From: Bacillota bacterium
GTDB taxonomy: Bacteria > Bacillota > Desulfotomaculia > Desulfotomaculales > JAJYZD01
Assembly: GCA_021800315.1 (NCBI GenBank)
Contig: JAJYZD010000212.1
Coordinates: forward strand, 1 to 6,659
Length of the DNA stretch: 6,659 bases
Reading direction: 5' to 3'
In this document: in pieces, positions 5,260-6,659 of the stretch
Layout: each line of letters begins with the position of its first letter
Position numbering within the stretch: position 1 is the stretch's first letter
Notes under the pieces: model-generated
Databases searched by the model: none
Seen by the model: only the letters and a program-made list of their open reading frames with translations
What the model was told of the DNA's origin: nothing
Translations under genes and position numbers: made by a program

Positions 5260-5967
5260 CTACCGGGCGACTTCGAACTTGTAGCCGCTTCCCCGGGCGG
5301 TCTTTATATAGGCGGGGTGGGCCGGATCCCGTTCCAGCTTGCCCCTCAACCGGTGGATGTGCACCGTGACCGTATTCTCGTCGCCGGGGAAGGTGGAGTT
5401 CCAGACCCGGCTCAACAACTGGAGCCGGGACCATACCTGGTTTGGTTTGGAGGCCAGGGTCCACAGCAGGTCGAACTCCTTGTTGGTGAGTTCCACCTTG
5501 CGCATGTTCACCCGCACCACCCGTCCCAGCGCGTCTATCTCCAGATCGGGGTAGACGATCAGTTCCCGGGCTTGCTGGCTGGCCAGGCTCTTGAGGACGG
5601 ACAAACGGCTAAGTACGGCTTTCACCCGCAGGACCAGTTCCGGGGGAGTACAGGGTTTGACCTGGTATTCGTCGATGCCCAGGCGAAACCCGGGCAACCT
5701 GTCCACCGGATAGTCTTTGGCGGCGAGGATGAGGAACGGCAAGTCCGGGTCGGCGGACCGCAACTTCAGGCAGGCCGAGTCAGCTTCACCGCCAGGCAGG
5801 GGATGGTCCAGGATGACGAGCCCCGGTTGAAAGGAACCGAGTTTCTGGGCGGCTTCCCGCAGGCTGCCGGCACCGGTCACGTCATAACCTTCCCGGACCA
5901 GATCGGCCGCCACCGAGCGGTTGGTCCGGGGATTGTCCGACACTACGAGCAGGCGGTTGTAGTTCAC
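5260..5967 (-). CDS. OmpR/PhoB-family response regulator with a partly degenerate receiver
   Basis: The 235-aa protein has a receiver domain (about residues 4-122) and a C-terminal winged-helix DNA-binding domain (about 136-233; VELTNKEFDLLWTLASKPNQ, then VTVHIHRLRGKLE and a GSGYKF wing). The phosphoacceptor D54 and switch lysine K104 (VKP) are present. The acidic pair, usually DD, is S10-D11, the next residue is N12 instead of E, and the conserved Thr/Ser of strand 4 is A82 (LILAAKD). Mg2+ binding and the phosphorylation switch may therefore be altered. The GTG start at 5967 follows AGGAGGG (5980-5974) by 6 bases and fits the first receiver strand. The gene is convergent to the FNOR and has no histidine kinase in view, so it is an orphan here. 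Whether it acts on the CO operon is unknown. Confidence 0.92.
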   Translation of the reverse strand: MNYNRLLVVSDNPRTNRSVAADLVREGYDVTGAGSLREAAQKLGSFQPGLVILDHPLPGGEADSACLKLRSADPDLPFLILAAKDYPVDRLPGFRLGIDEYQVKPCTPPELVLRVKAVLSRLSVLKSLASQQARELIVYPDLEIDALGRVVRVNMRKVELTNKEFDLLWTLASKPNQVWSRLQLLSRVWNSTFPGDENTVTVHIHRLRGKLERDPAHPAYIKTARGSGYKFEVAR

Positions 5968-6017
5968 GTACAGCCCTCCTCTTCGAAATAACAGCGATCA
6001 TCTCCCACTGTGACAAT

Positions 6018-6047
6018 ATAATACAATCGGTTGGTGGACAGGGGCAA
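6018..6047 (-). promoter_or_regulatory. Candidate sigma-A promoter of the response regulator
   Basis: On the minus strand TTGCCC (6047-6042) and TATTAT (6023-6018) are 18 bases apart. The -10 lies in an AT-rich stretch about 50 bases before the GTG start, which gives a leader of about 45 nt including the AGGAGGG site. The -35 matches four of six consensus bases and the -10 five of six. Confidence 0.4.
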
Positions 6048-6069
6048 CACCGGCAAGGAACCATTGTGT

Positions 6070-6090
6070 ACTATTTTTGTCCTGTATAGT
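6070..6090. repeat. Inverted repeat between the response regulator and Ku
   Basis: ACTAT (6070-6074) and ATAGT (6086-6090) are separated by 11 bases, with imperfect outward extension (TGT against GTA). The repeat lies just upstream of the response regulator promoter and in the AT-rich part of a divergent intergenic region, so it could be an operator for either gene. TATAGT at 6085-6090 also resembles a -10 for the Ku direction, but the TTGTGT before it (6064-6069) is only 15 bases away. No regulator is recognised. Confidence 0.25.
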
Positions 6091-6286
6091 GTAAAAACAT
6101 AGGGGTTTCGCGATAGCATAGCCCCTTGCTTGAATTATCTCCTCTTTCGGTCTGGAATTACGGGCTGTTTTCCGGGCCGGGCATTCCCCCCGGCAACGGG
6201 GAGGGGCCGGGAGGTGCGCGGTGCGGATCGCGGCGGAAGCGGCCGGGCATGATATCAAATAATATTAAAAAAACAGGTGACGCCGC

Positions 6287-6659
6287 ATGCGCGCCATATG
6301 GAAGGGCGCCGTAAGCTTCGGGCTGGTTTACGTTCCGGTCAGGCTCTACGCCGCCACGGAACAAAAAGACTTAAAATTCAACTACCTCCATGAGAAGTGC
6401 CGGACGCCCGTCCAGTACCGGCGCTACTGCCGTTACTGCGGGACGGAAGTGCCGCCGGAGGAAATCGTGAAGGGCTACGAATACGAAAAGGGCAAGTACG
6501 TTGTGTTGAACGAGACGGATTTCGAGAAGACGGCCGTGAACGGCGGCAGAAACATCGAAATCCTCGACTTTGTGGATCAGGGGGACATCGATCCCGTCTA
6601 TTACGAGAAGGCCTATTATCTGGCTCCCGGCGATGGCGGCGCCAAGGTTTACGAACTGC
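6287..6659 (+). CDS. ku: Bacterial Ku DNA-end-binding protein, 5' part
   Basis: The first 124 codons of a bacterial Ku, the homodimeric ring that binds DNA double-strand ends and recruits ligase LigD for non-homologous end joining; the rest lies beyond the right edge. The N-terminus MRAIWKGAVSFGLVYVPVRL is the hallmark Ku start, followed by LKFNYLHEKC, then VPPEEIVKGYEYEKGKYVVL and FEKTAVNGGRNIEILDFV. These are the conserved beta-barrel segments. Cysteines C38, C48 and C51 (CRYCG) are the zinc-finger-like set kept in some bacterial Ku proteins. The ATG at 6287 follows AGGTGA (6275-6280) by 6 bases. Ku and ligD are usually neighbours, so a ligD or second ku may follow outside the window. In Bacillus, Ku works in spores; whether that holds here cannot be seen. 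Its closeness to the CO genes is probably incidental. Confidence 0.95.
   Translation, partial: MRAIWKGAVSFGLVYVPVRLYAATEQKDLKFNYLHEKCRTPVQYRRYCRYCGTEVPPEEIVKGYEYEKGKYVVLNETDFEKTAVNGGRNIEILDFVDQGDIDPVYYEKAYYLAPGDGGAKVYEL

Larger units (their letters stand above)
5968..6286. other. Divergent intergenic region between response regulator and Ku
   Basis: About 320 bases without a supported gene. It contains the response regulator ribosome binding site and promoter, the inverted repeat at 6070-6090, a GC-rich hairpin (GCCGGG at 6176-6181 with CCCGGC at 6189-6194), and an AT-rich patch (6248-6273) just before the Ku ribosome binding site. I found no convincing sporulation-type (sigma-G) promoter for Ku, although such control is known for Bacillus subtilis ku. 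Short ORFs here have poor starts and no coding bias. Confidence 0.5.

Noticed and set aside
5317..5991. A 224-codon plus-strand frame opposite the response regulator
   Set aside because: It is a shadow of the response regulator gene, whose receiver and winged-helix motifs on the minus strand are unambiguous.
1..6659. CRISPR arrays, tRNA or rRNA genes
   Set aside because: I found no regularly spaced direct repeats, and no stretch reading as a tRNA arm set or rRNA.

Overview
The window looks like chromosome of a GC-rich anaerobic Bacillota (Moorella / Desulfotomaculum-like Clostridia). This is inferred from high GC by eye, strong AGGAGG-type ribosome binding sites, TTG and GTG starts, a nickel carbon monoxide dehydrogenase gene set, an IS200/IS605-type element and a bacterial Ku gene. 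No 16S or other marker is present, so the taxonomy is inference.

Layout. (1) Positions 1-220 hold one end of an IS200/IS605-family element on the minus strand: the 5' end of a probable tnpB with its promoter, a perfect subterminal hairpin, an AAAG guide-like motif at the hairpin foot and a TTAC target-like tetranucleotide. Just beyond the inferred junction is an ORF (to 427) that looks like the 3' remnant of an interrupted gene. (2) Positions 428-1118 carry a doubtful 33-codon ORF with a CPGC motif, a 113-aa zinc-ribbon protein, and a coding-like in-frame continuation beyond its UGA stop. (3) Positions 1119-1392 hold two GC-rich hairpins, a CRP/FNR-type palindrome and the leader of the main operon. 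(4) Positions 1393-5193 are the core: cooS (Ni-CODH catalytic subunit), cooF (16-cysteine, four-cluster ferredoxin-like protein) and an FAD/NAD(P)-dependent oxidoreductase (FNOR), all on the plus strand. (5) A convergent OmpR/PhoB-type response regulator lies on the minus strand (5260-5967), separated from the FNOR by a hairpin. (6) After an intergenic region of about 320 bases, the 5' part of a Ku gene runs off the right edge.

The three core genes suggest an electron path from CO through the CooS clusters to CooF, then to the flavoprotein and NAD(P)+. No acetyl-CoA synthase, CO-induced hydrogenase or CooC maturase is visible here, so this looks like a CO-to-NAD(P)H module rather than the Wood-Ljungdahl or hydrogenogenic type. 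A palindrome of form CGTGA-N6-TCACA about 140 bases before cooS suggests control by a CRP/FNR-family regulator encoded elsewhere. The neighbouring response regulator has a partly degenerate receiver and no kinase partner in view; a link to the CO genes is only suggested by proximity. Ku probably belongs to a separate non-homologous end-joining unit.

The clearest points for follow-up are the operator-like palindrome, the unusual C-cluster neighbourhoods in CooS, the IS junction with its interrupted gene, the degenerate receiver, and the coding-like sequence beyond the UGA of the zinc-ribbon gene.
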